Assembly: GCF_022965805.1 (NCBI RefSeq)
Contig: NC_133103.1
Coordinates: forward strand, 28,696,329-28,760,328
Direction: 5' to 3'
DNA length: 64,000 nucleotides
Source of the DNA: Primulina eburnea
Taxonomy: Eukaryota > Streptophyta > Magnoliopsida > Lamiales > Gesneriaceae
Shown here: positions 1 to 12,754 of the stretch, in pieces
How the letters are laid out: the number at the start of each line of letters is the position of its first letter
How positions within the stretch are numbered: position 1 is the stretch's first letter
Position numbers and translations under genes: made by a program
The notes under the pieces: model-generated
Seen by the model: only the letters and a program-made list of their open reading frames with translations
Databases searched by the model: none
What the model was told of the DNA's origin: nothing

Positions 1-1137
1 CTGATTTTATGTTTGATGCAAGATGTTTTGAACAAGCTTTTCTTTTAACAAGATTTTTATTGGTGAATGGATGATGTAGTGATGACCATATTGATTTTGT
101 TTTCGTATTCAAGAAATTTTTTAATTTTTTCGCAAATTTTAAGTAGTACAAGTACGGTTTGTTACAGGGTAGCAACGAGCTTTAATGGGTTCAAAATGGC
201 TGGAATCTTTTTGTTTAGGGGCTGGTAGGTTGTGAATAAGTTGTGTTTAAAATTTGAGAAAGTTTGGTCAAGTTTCGGATTGATTCAGGTTAAAACTAGG
301 ACCCCAGTCCTTGTTTTAATAGGAATCATATGGGTTATGAAACGGGCACGAGTTTACGTCTAAGAAACAATTATAAATATGTTTTGAGGTGTTTGAAGGT
401 GTTTGGTTGGCTTTGGGTCGAAATTTTGGGGTATATGGGTAAAATGGTCAATTAGGGTTTTCAGGGGCAAAATGGTCATTTGCACTCGACTAGAGTCAGA
501 AGTCCTGACAGCGTCCTGATCAAAAAAATTTCATTTTTTGAATTTTTATGTTATCACGAACATGCCTTTTATGGAAAAATGAAAAATAGGCTGCATGCTT
601 GCTTTTAAGAATATTTACGCATATGCTTGATTTTTATAATTGATGAATACGATGACATGTTTTTTTGGAGGAGGGGAGTTGATTGTGACTAATATGATTA
701 TACGTTAATACGACGACATATAAGGCCAAGGCTCAGTAGATGGGTAATACTGTTGCTGATGTCCCCGCCGCCGGATACCGCGATTATACGTAGATGGTTC
801 CATCGACTAATACGATGATACAGAAGTCACAACTAATAAATGGAATTCAAATAAAGAAAAGTGAATACGTATAAGTTTTTATGATGCAATAGGAACACGT
901 TTATGTTTGATCATGTTACGTTTATGCTTACGATTTGAAGCTCATGAAATGTATTTTTAATTATGGTACTTTTCACTATGCATGCTATGTATATGTACTT
1001 GTTATAACGATTCAGGTTGTTGAGTCTTTAGACTCACTAAGTGTGAATGATGTAGGTGGGCATATTGATGAGTCTATTGGAGGCGCCGAAGACTGAGTAG
1101 GTGGAGTTGGATGTGCGCACGTTAACCCGAGGACCAT
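1..1137 (+). repeat. Element G, 5' LTR, first part (entered mid-LTR)
   Basis: From about position 160 this stretch aligns with 59530-60470, the 3' LTR of the gypsy element called G here. Shared blocks include the 'gggttcaaaa..ggctggaat' run, the 'ccgggacc' block and the 'ggcgccgaaga' block near 1080. The LTR is cut at 1137 by a copia LTR and resumes at 26520; accat (1133-1137) and actat (26520-26524) are the probable target-site duplication. The LTR start lies left of the window. Positions 1-160 do not match the other LTR clearly. ORFs here are short and without recognisable domains. Confidence 0.75.
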
Positions 1138-2504
1138 TGATGGATCGGTTCTGACACCTGCGTGGGTGCTTAAAACACAATATTCTCAGTGAGTTGCAAT
1201 AGCTCGCGTTCTAAGTATGTGAACACTGATGAATTAGATCGATTTTGGTTTCAAAACAAACGGAAAATACTCGAAATAATCATTCGTCAAGAAAGCTAAT
1301 CAGTTTAAAGCTTTTAACTTGTTTAAAAAGACTAACTGATAAAAGGGGGATCGGTTCTTGCGTATATCAGCTCAGTTATAGTGACAACTGAACTGATAAC
1401 AGCTCGAACTGATCTAACCTGTTTGAAAACAAAAGTTAAACAGTCAAGTACACAAGATATGTTTATGGATGTTCGGAGACTTCAACTCCTCCTACGTCAC
1501 CCTTCTACCACCTCGTGTAGGAGCCACTTGAAGACTTTGATTTATACAAAGCTTTGTATAAACCCACTCAGCTTAAGACTTACCCCACTGCCTAACTGAA
1601 CTCCTAGCCTAGACTGAATGCAATACCTTCCAGCCAACACTTGTTTAACATCTATGTTTTAAAGACTACACACAAGTTTATTGTCTTCGTGCAAGACTCA
1701 CTCAGCTATTCAATAAGCTTAACTCTCTGTACATGTAAGTGATTGTGTGTGCGTGTGTGTGAGAACTGATATGATTACAACACGAAAGTTTTCTAACACA
1801 TTGCGAGAAAAATGCTCCTAAACTGAGCTGATAACAATTTGAAGTGTTCTCTCAAATCAGGACTGATTGTTGATCGTGACCTTCTTCTTCTGTCTTGTTT
1901 TTCCGCACACATGTGTATTTTCCACACACTTATATCTATGATCTTGGTCTGATATTTATAGATGCAATGAAACCGTACACTAAGACTCATCAAATATGTT
2001 CGTTGCAAATTGAATTCGTTCCTCGAACTGTGTCTGTACTTTCCGACAGCAATTTTGGAAAGTTTTGTCTTTAAGCACAGACTGCTGCAACATCCATTAT
2101 TGTACTTTGACTGGACAAAAGCTTTTCCTCAATGCGCACAGCTGGATTATATTGAATAAGCTTGTCGTGTTATGTAATATGATTGATTCCTAACTGATGT
2201 TCTGAACTGGTCAGTTGAACTGATCTTGAACTGGTTCGGTGAAATCAGTTGGCTCGTCAGCTGAACAGATTTTGTTGCTTCAGTTGAACTGGTCAGCTGG
2301 GCTCCTCATCAGTTGAGCTCTTCATCCGCTAGCCGAGCTTCTGAAGGTCTTCTGCCGAACTGCCTATCAGCTGGACAATCAGTTAAACTGGTCTTTTGAT
2401 ATATCAATTGAACTGGTTCAGTTTGGGCGATCAGTTGGCGTTTTCAATTTGCGTCTCGATAACATCAGTTTTCGCTCGATAACTGATCATTTTGAATCCA
2501 GATC
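1138..2504 (-). repeat. Copia solo LTR, left part (split by element T)
   Basis: This is a minus-strand LTR related to those of element N. It shares the 'caatagctcg..gaacactga.gaatta' block, the 'gtttatggatgttcggaga' block at 1461 and the CAGTTG-rich stretch at 2180-2480. It is cut at 2504 by gypsy element T and finishes at 26422-26519. Rejoined it is about 1465 bp, close to N's 1559-1577 bp. No internal region or second LTR flanks it, so it is a solo LTR left by LTR-LTR recombination. TSD accat/actat. GT microsatellite near 1743-1762. Confidence 0.75.
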
Positions 2505-4192
2505 TGTAATGGTCCATATTTCGTATTCATAATTTTGCGGAATTATTAAAATTTTTTAATTAAATAAATAACTTGCCCAATTTATAAAATAAACATGTAA
2601 ATAATTTTAACTTTAAAATAACAGCGGAAGTCAACATTGTATTTCAAACAACAATTTAAAAATAATTCAACATTTTAAAATCGAGTTTGAATGATAAAAG
2701 GTGCATAAATTAAATTCATGAGGTCCTCGGGTTTACTACTACTGTCCCAAGATCGCTCACTGGTCTCCGGCCGCGGTCTCGACCTCATCAATACCTACAA
2801 CAATCAAGTCTAGTGAGTCTAAAGACTCAATATGTATATATCGTGAATAACAAGTAAATATATCATAAAATCGCATGCAACGTAAAAATAAAGTATCGTA
2901 AAGCGTACGGCGAAAATCGTATCATGAATAATTATAACTACATGCATATCTGAAAATCATACGTAAAAACTTTGCTCAATAGAGCTCTGTCATAACATAT
3001 CATAATTTTTCTGGTAGAGATAATGTTTCTAAGCAAGTGGCCCATAACATAACGTGAGCGCCTGATCAGACTAAACCACAGTATACTAGGCGGTAGAGAT
3101 CAATCACAGCCCTTGTACTGGATTTCTATAACCATACATAATCATAAACCGGTCGTAAGTCACCGGGTGGAGAGGTCCTCGGTTGCGTCTACCGACTTCC
3201 AAACCCATAAGCATAAGATGGCCACAAGACATATAGCATATATCTCAAAAATAAACATTTTATATTTTTATGCACGTATTATCATTATAACCTTATTTTT
3301 ACCGGATGAGTTGAATCATTCCCAGGCTTGGTGCAACTTAATTCTAATATGTGACACATGCAATAAATCTTAACTTGACAAAAACTTAACAATAGAACCA
3401 AAAACAAGAATATTAGGACCAACCACTTGATTTTTAATCATGGTATCGTACCAACCCGAACCAACATTAAACCGACGTTTAACCATGATTAAAAATATCC
3501 CAAACATACTGAAAAATATGCACAAGGACTGTAAAACACGAAAATAGGTGAATGGAATCCAAAAACATAAAACACTCTTTCGAGAGTCATTTTGGCACCT
3601 TTCACCGTAAATTCTTGTACGACCTCTAATCTAGACCAAATCACGAACGGCCAAAAACATGACTTTCCTAACTCATTAAGGTAGTGTCCAGTCCAAGGCC
3701 ATGGGCTAAAAGCAAAACAAGAACTCAAACCACCACCAAAACCTTGACCCAAAGCTGCTGTCAAAAAGGCAGCAGTAGCAGCTTGTGTGTTTGTAGTGAA
3801 AATCCTGAAATAAATGACTATGGGGTTGAACCACCGCCCAAGGACTCTTACCAACATCCTAAGGCATGGCTTGGACCAAGGCTAAGGGCTAAAAGCCAGC
3901 CACAAACCGAGCCAACACATAGGTACAATACAACATGTTAGCCGAGAGTGCATATTCTGTGCAGGGTGTAAATTGAATTGTTTTGTCGTCTTAGATCGTT
4001 CCAGTGGCTATATGATCCACCATGGCTCGATCTAGACATGATGAAGTGTTGTATGAACCATGGCTATGGGCTAGGAGCCAATATTAATCCACACAACATC
4101 CAAAAACCGAAAGTTCATATACACAGAATTTGAAGAAACCGAAATGCATTTGTGGTGTTGTTGTGAAATTCTGATGGATCCGTGTACCAATT
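2505..4192 (-). repeat. Element T, 3' LTR, part 1
   Basis: The LTR of minus-strand gypsy element T begins on the plus strand at TGTAATGGTCC and matches 14766-15095 plus 23581-24930 almost base for base. It is interrupted at 4192/4193 by element N and ends at 9352. Without the insert it is about 3.17 kb, the same as the other T LTR. Left flank agatc (2500-2504) and right flank tgatc (26417-26421) of the whole element are a 4/5 TSD. ORFs seen here (e.g. 3113-3373, 3489-3857) have diverged counterparts in the other LTR and are chance frames. Confidence 0.85.
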
Positions 4193-5769
4193 AGTTAGGA
4201 TCGAGGGGGGATCATCGTTGAGCTACAATAGCTCGGTTCTTGAAATATTGAACACTGACGAATTAAATCGATTTTGGTTAAAAACCAAGCGGAAGATACT
4301 CGAAATAATCCTTCGTAGAAATCGATTAAATATTTTGTAAACCATTTAAAATATATGCAAGTTGAATGAGTAAAAAAAATTCAGTTGAAGCATTTTATCA
4401 AACACTTGGTATGCAATATTTTGGTATTTGAAGAACACATAAAATGCTTCAACAATGCATCCTTTAAAAACTATGAAAATGATAAGTAAATGCAATAAAC
4501 AAATAGACACGAATTTGTTTATGGATGTTCGGAGATTTCAACACTCCTACGTCACCCCTTCTTTCCCTTGGGAAGGATTCACTAGAAGACTTTGATTTAT
4601 ACAACACTTTGTACAAACTCATTCAACTAGGACTTACCCACTGCCTAAACTGAACTCCTAGCACTCAAGATTGTAGGTAGCACCTCACAATCAGCATATT
4701 GTTTAATGTCTCATATGCAAAGACTACATACACAAGTTTTACGTCTTTGTGCAAGACTCACTCAACTAATCTTTGAACTTCAACTCTCTGTATATGTGTG
4801 AGTGATCGTGTGTGAGGAATATATCAGTTACAGTGGACATCTCAAATGTATCCTCACACAAGGGCTTGTGCTCTCAACTAGCTGATTTCTTCATGCTAAC
4901 TACCCATGCTTTGAATCCACTTCCAAAGCTATTGTTTGATCTTCAATATGTTGTATTTATAAGCTCCAACAATGATATATACGTTAGACACAAGAATATG
5001 ACCGTTTGAAAAGTTTCTGTACTGTTTCCGAGATTACAACGGTCAAATTCAGCTTGCTGGGCATTTTCCCGACTGGTCAACTCTGTTCAACTGGTCAACT
5101 CTGGTCAACTCAACTGGTCGTTCAGTTCAATTGGTCAGCAACTAGTTCAGTTCAGTTCAGTTGGTCAGCTGCTGGTTCAGTTCAGTTGGTTGGTCAGCAG
5201 GTCAGCAGCTGGTTCAGTTGGTTCAGTTTCAGCTGGTGTACTGAAATCAGCCTAGCTGATTTTAGTTTGTGCAGAACCAGTAGCTTCATCGTCATTTATC
5301 AGCATCGTAAGCTTCGATTCAGACTTTGACTTCTGAAAATGATTTGTAGATCTTCGTCTTATCTTTCCAACGCATACTGAATCGTTTGGTTTCGATAACC
5401 GAGCTGAGAGATATGACCAAAATACCGCAGCTGCTCAAACCCAACTGATTGTTGTTTTCGTGTGATCAGTTCGGTAATTGAGCGATCAGTTAGACCATGA
5501 TAACATCCGATTTTGCCCAACTGACGTGAAATACGACTTGTTCCAAATTGAGTTTTCGGATCAGTTCAATTGGCGGAATGTCATTTGAATCATCCTGTTA
5601 AGAAATATCACCAAAAAACTGAAGCTTGCCAGAAATTCAGTTTGTGCAGAATTCAGTTTCAGCTTGCTTCTTGTGTTTGCAACTTCACACTTGTGTAAAT
5701 ATGTTAGAAACACAATAACAAGTTTTGTTAACATCAAAATCAAGATTGAGAACTTGAAAAGTTCCAACA
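4193..5769 (-). repeat. Element N 3' LTR
   Basis: On the minus strand it begins TGTTGGAAC at 5769. It contains a U3 rich in CAGTTG/GTTCAACTGG units (5075-5240), a TATA-like CTTATAAATA (4954-4963) and the conserved U5 block with hairpin (4516-4604). The 65-aa ORF 4812-5009 recurs at 6926-7123 in the other LTR and codes nothing recognisable. Confidence 0.82.
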
Positions 5770-6306
5770 ATCTCTCCCTTTTTGATGATCACAAAACATG
5801 GATAAAAAATCAACTCAACTAACATATTTCTCCCCCTTTTTGTGTGAATCAAAAAGTCATATTTTCAAAACATTTTAAACAAAATTTTCTCCCCCTCAAT
5901 ATTTAAAAATAATCTACTCATTAAGTTTATAATGAGTTCTCCCCCTATATTTTTGAAATTTTGAAAAATGTAAAAGAAGATGGATAACTAACCAATTTTC
6001 TCCATGGCTCATTTTCTGCTGCAGCACATCTGCTTTGTCTTCCACGAATAAACTGTATTTTCTCGTGCATAATTAGGCTACAAATTTTATACCGCTGTAA
6101 ACCTCTACAAGTCTAGTTTGCAACGCAAAAAACGGTTTGTCATTTGGACACTCGAGCCAGGAGATATGTCATTTTTCCCATGGTCGCTACAAGCTGCACG
6201 AAAATTCGGTTTTACATATATATGTGTAAAAAATCTGAAATTTTCGAATTTTAAACATCAAAATCAGTTTCAATGTTCTTTTAAGAACACCCGCTCTGAT
6301 ACCACT
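5770..6306 (-). other. Element N internal region with repeated polypurine-like tracts and PBS
   Basis: There is no coding potential. Next to the 3' LTR are four pyrimidine runs on the plus strand (tctccctttttg about 5771, tctccccctttttg about 5828, ctccccctc about 5889, ctccccctat about 5939). Their complements are polypurine tracts. The first abuts the LTR and is the likely PPT. The PBS complement gctctgatacca is at 6293-6304, matching TGGTATCAGAGC on the minus strand. Confidence 0.75.
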
Positions 6307-7865
6307 AGTTAGGATAGAGGGGGGATCATCGTTGAGCTACAATAGCTCGGTTCTTGAAATATTGAACACCGACGAATTAAAACGAGTTTGGTTAAAAACC
6401 AAGCGGAAGATACTCGAAATAATCCTTCGTAGAAACCGATTAAATATTTTGTAAACCATTTAAAATATATGCAAGTTGAATGAGTAAAAAAAATTCAGTT
6501 GAAGCATTTTATCAAACACTTGGTATGCAATATTTTGGTATTGGAAGAACACATAAAATGCTTCAACAATGCAACTTTTAAAAACTACGAAAATGATAAG
6601 TAAATGCAATAAAAAAATAGACACGAATTTGTTTATGGATGTTCGGAGATTTCAATACTCCTACGTCACCCCTTCTTCCCCTTGGGAAGGATTCACTAGA
6701 AGACTTTGATTTATACAACACTTTGTACAAACTTATTCAGCTAGGACTTACCCACTGCCTAAACTAAACTCCTAGCACTCAAGATTGTAGGCAGCACCTC
6801 ACAATCAGCATATTGTTTAATGTCTCATATGCAAAGACTACATACACAAGTTTTACGTCTTTGTGCAAGACTCACTCAACTAATCTTTGAACTTCAACTC
6901 TCTGTATATGTGTGAGTGATCGTGTGTGAGGAATATATCAGTTACAGTGGACATCCCAAATGTATCCTCACACAAGGGCTTGTGCTCTCAACTAGCTGAT
7001 TTCTTCATGCTAACTGCCCATGCTTTGAATCCACTTCCAAAGCTATTGTTTGATCTTCAATATGTTGTATTTATAAGCCCCAACAATGATATATACGTTA
7101 GACACAAGAATATGACCATTTGAAAAGTTTCTGTACTGTTTCCGAGATTGCAACGGTCAAATTCAGCTTGCTGGGCATTTTCCCGACTGGTCAACTCTAG
7201 TTAACTCAACTGGTCGTTCAGTTCAACTGGTCAGCAACAGGTTCAGTTCAGTTCAGTTGGTCAACTGCTGGTTCAGTTAAGTTGGTTGGTCAGCAGGTCA
7301 GCAGCTGGTTCAGTTGGTTCAGTTTCAGCTGGTGTGCTGAAATCAGCCTAGCTGATTTCAGTTTGTGCAGAACCAGTAGCTTCATCAGTCATTTATCAGC
7401 ATCGTAAGCTTCGATTGAGACTTTTATTTCAGAAAATTTTTGTAGATCTTCGTCTTATATTTCCAACGCATACTGAATCGTTTCGTTTCGATAACCGAGC
7501 TGAGAGATATGACCAAAATACCGCAGCTGCTCAAACCTAACTGATTGCTGTTTTCGTGTGATCAGTTCGGTAATTGAGCGATCAGTTAGGCCATGATAAC
7601 ATCCGAATTTGCCAAACTGACGTGATATACGACTTGTTCCAAATTGAGTTTTCTGATCAGTCCAATTGGCGGAATGTCATTTGAATCATTCAGTTAAGAG
7701 ATATCATCAAAAAACCGAAGCTTGCCAGAAATTCAGTTTGTGCAGAATTCAGTTTCAGCTTGTTTTTTGTGTTTGCAACTTCACACTTGAGTAAATATGT
7801 TAGAAACACAATAACAAGTTTTGTTAACATCAAAATCAAGATTGAGAACTTGAAAAGTTCCAACA
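6307..7865 (-). repeat. Element N 5' LTR
   Basis: This is the promoter-bearing copy for minus-strand transcription. CAGTTG-rich U3 lies at about 7190-7340, the TATA-like box at 7068-7077 and the conserved U5 block at 6631-6718, with the PBS immediately past its end. It starts at the TG complement at 7865. Confidence 0.82.
7068..7077 (-). promoter_or_regulatory. Probable TATA box of element N 5' LTR
   Basis: Minus-strand CTTATAAATA lies about 790 nt inside the LTR, downstream of the CAGTTG-rich U3 segment and upstream of the conserved U5 block. It is the same order as in element S. Inferred from sequence only. Confidence 0.5.
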
Positions 7866-9352
7866 CAATCTTCGAAGGGTTGATTTGGTCACTTCCTAGA
7901 AATGTTAAGGATGGGTTCTAACCATGGCTACGGTCCTAGGACAGCCAAGGTTCGAACTCCCCACTTAAACAACTCAATGAAAGCAACCAAGGTTCATTTC
8001 TGTACATAAGAAGAACTTGCTGTCATTTCCTTGTTCTTGGGTGTATGGACCGAAACAATTGAACCAAAAACATTGTAAAACATTCTACTTAATGCCTAGT
8101 AGCGGCCATGTATGCCTGGAATCGAGCAACATCCTGAAATCACCAAAACACACAACACTCGTGAAGCAACAAGCCAAGGCCGAGAAAGCTGTACAGATTT
8201 TTAAATACATTCTGTCAAAATTTTATTTTTTCCTCACAAATCCTGAGTATATAATGTTTTAAAATATCTATAGGACTTGATTGAAGAGCACAGAAGCAAC
8301 ATATACATGCATGGAATTTGTTTTGACAAAAACAAATCAATACGACGAATACGAGCGGCGGAACGGAGTTGGATTCCTCTTCTTATTTCTGATGCTGTTC
8401 ACGAATTTTATCAGTTGGTTTCTTCGGATATTTTTGAGCATATGGTGGTAGGAGATGTAGGTTATGAAGGTGAATGTTATAATAGGTGTTAAAGGTGCCA
8501 TAATATGCATTGAGGTGGGAGTTACAAGGAGTTGAATGATTTGGAATTGCTTCTCATTCCTTGCTGCCGTTAATTTTTGTTTCTTATTTTTCATGCTTTA
8601 CACGTTGATCTGATAGGGAAATGAGTTGAGAAGAAATGGGGTGTAATATTGTATTTGAATTAATCATAATTGGTGACTTAAAGGTGGAAAATGAATACAC
8701 TATAGAAGCCATTTAGGAGTGACTTGAATTGGTTTACTCCACAATTGAATTTGTTTTAAAAGGGTTGACCAATTTCCTACTAATTTTACATGGTATGTTA
8801 TGGTTTAAATCTTTCATTTTAATTGTTTAAGGTTTTAAATGCCCATTATACATTTTAGTGAATTTACACATTAATTTAGACTAAACTCTTGCATGACATT
8901 GCATGGTGTATAATTTAAGTATTTAAATGCTATATTTAATTTCTTGAATATATTATACCTAGATTAATTCATCCTTATTTGTTTACACATTTTAATTTAA
9001 GCTTTAATTAAATATTGGACCTAAAAGAATTATTTACTAATCTAGCTTCAATTAATTTAATAAATCCTAAAAACATTCTTTTTCATTAAAATAAATCATT
9101 CCTTAGCTTAAATTAAATTTAAGAATATTTTTCTTATTATTAATCTTATCTATATTCTCCAACTCCGATCCGATCTCACGTATTTATCCTGAAAAATTAA
9201 ACTAAACATCTACTTTTAAAATAAATAATCATGACTTAACAATTATAAAAAAAAATGAATTAAACACTTCATATATTTATAAGAATTCATTTTTAATTTA
9301 AATAATGATAATTATGCATTGCTTATACGTAATCTGATTTTCGGGTTCTACA
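7866..9352 (-). repeat. Element T, 3' LTR, part 2
   Basis: This is the continuation of T's 3' LTR after element N, collinear with 24930-26416. It is AT-rich from about 8650 on. On the minus strand the LTR starts TGTAGAACCCGAAAATC at 9352. It holds no genes; the ORFs at 8017, 8277 and 8337 are reproduced with changes in the other LTR (25077, 25337). Confidence 0.85.
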
Positions 9353-9367
9353 ACTCTACCCCCTTAA
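9353..9367 (-). promoter_or_regulatory. Element T polypurine tract
   Basis: Minus-strand AAGGGGGTAGAGT directly abuts the 3' LTR start. It would prime plus-strand DNA synthesis. Confidence 0.75.
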
Positions 9368-9386
9368 AGGAATTTCATCCCCGAAA

Positions 9387-12300
9387 TTAAAACGTACCGA
9401 ATAACTCGGGATAACGACTCTTCATCTCTGGTTAGATTCCCACGTAGCTTCCTCCTCCGAATGATTAAGCCATTTGACTTTCACTAGCTTGACCATTTTG
9501 TTCCGAAACTTCTTCTCTTGTATGTCTAGGATTTGCACTGGTCTTTCCTCATAAGACAAGTTCGGAGTGAGCTGCAACGATTCAAAATTCAAGACATGCG
9601 ATGGATTCGCCATATACTTCCTCAACATGGAGACGTGAAAGACGTTATGTACCCCGGCCAGATTCGGCGGAAGAGCAACACGATAAGCTAATGTCCCAAC
9701 TCTTCGAGGATCTCAAATGAATCTCGGACTGAGCTTTTCTTTCTTCCCGAACCGCATGACACCTTTCATCGGTGCAATCTTCACGAAAACATGGTCACCA
9801 ACAGCAAACTCTAAATCTCTCCTCCTCTGATCCGCATAACTCTTCTGTCTACTCTGAACAGTCCTCATCCTATCACGGATCTTGACTACTACGTCAGCAG
9901 CCTGTTGCACAATCTCCGGACCCAATTCTGGTCTCTCCCCTACATCATTCCAATGAATAGGCGATCTACACTTAAGACCGTACAGTGCTTCATATGGAGT
10001 CATACCTATAGACGACTGAAAACTGTTGTTATAGGTAAACTCCACCAACGGTAACTTTGATTCCCAACTCCCGGAGAAATCAAGAACACATGCACGGAGA
10101 AGATCCTCCAAAATCTGGATACCTATCTCGGACTAACCATTTGTCTGTGGGTGAAAAGATGTGCTAAACAACAACTTGGTACCAATAGCTGAATGTAGAC
10201 TCTTCCAAAATGATGAAGTGAATCTAGGATCTCGGTCAGACACTATAGAAACGGGAATGCCATGAAGTCTAACAATCTCCCGGATATATAACTCTGCATA
10301 CTGGATCATGGATAAAGTCGTCTTAATAGGCAAGAAGTGAGCTAATTTCGTAAGAAGATCTACAATCACCCATATAGAATTCGACCCTCTGACTGACTTC
10401 GGCAATCCGAAAACGAAGTACATGGTAACATTATCCCACTTCCACTCGGGAATAGGAAGAGGCTTGAGCATGCCTGCTGGTCTCTGATGCTCCGCTTTCA
10501 CTAGCTGACAGGTCAGACACTCGGATACAAATCGTCTGATATCCCTCTTCATTCCTTGCTACCAATATAATAACTGCATGTCTTTCTACATCTTCGTACT
10601 CCCAGGATGAATAGAGTACGACGACATATGGGCCTCAGGTAAAATATCTGCTCGAATAGAATCGATGTTAGGAACCCATATTCTGTCTCGATATCTCACA
10701 ATACCGTCTCTAACTGTGTACAAAATACTGACATTGGCCTCATCTCTTTGTCTCCAGTTTGCCAACTGCTCGTCTGCTAACTGTCCACTGCGAATACGGT
10801 CTAGAAGAGAAGACTGGATCGTCAAAGTAGATAGACGAGGAACTCTACCTCGAGAATACGTCTCTAGATCAAACCTCTACATCTCAAACTGAAGAGGTCT
10901 CGAAACCACCAAATGAGCCATCCCTGCGACCTTCCTGCTCAACGCATCCGCAACTACATTAGCTTTGCCAGGATGATAGCTAATGTCACAGTCATAGTCC
11001 TTCACTAGCTCCAACCAACGCCTCTACCGCATATTCAACTCTTTCTGTGTAAAGAAGTATTGGAGACTCTTGTGGTCGTTAAAGATCTGGCACTTCTCCC
11101 CGTACAAATAATGTCTCCGAATCTTCAATGCAAATACTACGGCTGCCAACTCTAGATCATGGATAGGATAATTCTTCTCATGAATCTTCAACTGACGAGA
11201 AGCATATGCTATCACCTTCCCATGCTGCATCAATACTGCGCCTAACCCAATTTTCGAAGCATCGGTATACAAAACAAAATCTCTGGGTCCTGACGGCATG
11301 GCCAACACTGGTGCTAAAATAAGAGCTTGCTTCAATGTATCGAAGCTCTTCTGACATTCCTCGCTCCACACATACTTAACATTCTTCTTCGTCAATGATG
11401 TGAGTGGGACTGAAATGGAGGAGAATCCCCGAATAAACTTCCTATAGTATCCTGCTAGCCCAAGGAAACTACGGATCTCTGATGCATTTTGCGGCACAAC
11501 CCAATCTCTGACTGCTGCAACTTTCGCTGGGTCTACCTCAATACCAATGCCAGAAACGATGTGGCCTAAGAACACCACATTCTCTAACCAGAACTCGCAC
11601 TTACTGAACTTCCGAATAACTTGTGCTTTTGCAAGGTCTGCAATACTGTGGTCAAATGACTGTTTTGATCCTCTTGATTCTTTGAGTAGACAAGAATATC
11701 GTTTATGAATAATATCACGAACTGATCAAGATATGGCTGAAATACACGATTCATGAGATCCATGAAGATCGCTGGCGCATTCGTCAAACCGAACGGCATC
11801 ACAAGAAACTCGAAGTGGCCATAACGAGTCCTGAAAGCAGTCTTGAGAACATAGGCGTCTTTCACTCTCAGCTGATGATGACCAGAACGCAGATCAATCT
11901 TGGAGAATACTGAAGCTCCCTGTAACTGATCAAATAAATCTTCAATCCTCGGGAGTGGTATTTGTTCTTCACTGTAACTCTGTTCAATTCCCGGTAATCA
12001 ATGCAGAGCCTCATCATACCATCCTTTTTTTCACAAATAAGACTGGCGCGTTCCATGGCGAAAAGCTCGGGCGAATGAACTCCTTGTCAAGAAGTTCCTG
12101 AATCTGTTTCTTGAGTTCTGCCATTTCTGTCGGTGCTAATCTGTATGGTGCTTTCGATATCAGTGTGGTACCTGGCATAAGCTCAATAGAAAATTTCACC
12201 TCTCGCACAGGTGGTAAACCAGAGACGTCATCAGGAAAAACGTCTAGAAAGTCCCCGGACAATAGGAACATCGGATGCTGACTGCTTGGGCGTCTCGGTA

Positions 12301-12754
12301 ACAGATACAAGAGTAGCTAAAAATGCTCGGAACCCTCTATGAATGAGCTTCCTAGCCTGGACACAAGATATCATACGCGGTAAATTAAAATACCTGTCTG
12401 GCTCGAATAAGAATTGTTCCATCACAGGCGGTCGGAATAGAACAGATCTTCGCTGGAAGTCAATCAAAACTCTATTTCTCAAAAGCCAGTCCATACCTAG
12501 AATGATATCAAATTCTGGCATCGGCAGAACGATAAGATCCGTTTACGCAAGATTTCCATGAAGTTCCAGGTCTATATCTCGGATCACATCAGTAGCTATC
12601 ATCTCCTCTCCAGAAGCCAATGCTACTGAGTACGCTATGTCTAGCCCAATTGTTTTGATCTTGAGAGAATTTGCAAAGGTTTCTGAAATGAACGAATGAG
12701 TAGCCCCTGAATCTATCAAAGCTTTTGTAGCTGAACCGGCTATAAAGATTCTCC
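9387..12754 (-). pseudogene. Element T pol (protease-RT-RNase H-integrase-chromodomain), broken
   Basis: Minus-strand remains of a Tekay-like gypsy pol. In order: aspartic protease with IDSGATHSF near 12700 and GMDWLLRN near 12490; RT with the FGLTNAP block near 11790 and active site at about 11695; RNase H with YTDAS near 11270 and DHKSL near 11075; integrase zinc finger around 10510 and D-D-E core 10140-10430 (SDRDPRF, FHPQTNG); chromodomain-like C-terminus 9387-9628 (EEATWE). It is split into at least nine frames by stops and frameshifts. The RT active site reads FIND where this family has FIDD, so a catalytic aspartate is lost. The last frameshift falls within the EATWE tail; the ancestral stop is probably at 9387-9389. 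Confidence 0.88.

Larger units (their letters stand above)
4193..7865 (-). mobile_element. Element N: non-autonomous copia-type LTR element without genes
   Basis: Two long direct repeats (4193-5769 and 6307-7865) flank only 537 bp of internal sequence. Read on the minus strand, the right copy is the 5' LTR, followed by a primer-binding site (6293-6304), a non-coding middle, a purine tract and the 3' LTR starting TGTTGGAAC. Flanks caatt (4188-4192) and caatc (7866-7870) are the TSD, and the undisrupted site is present in T's other LTR at about 24926. The body lacks gag and pol, so it must be mobilised in trans, like LARD-type elements. LTR copies differ by a few percent by eye. Confidence 0.85.

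Noticed and set aside
5006..5329. 107-aa ORF rich in FSWS/QLV repeats
   Set aside because: Product of the repeated CAGTTG/GTTCAACTGG DNA motif in U3; the second LTR does not keep the frame.
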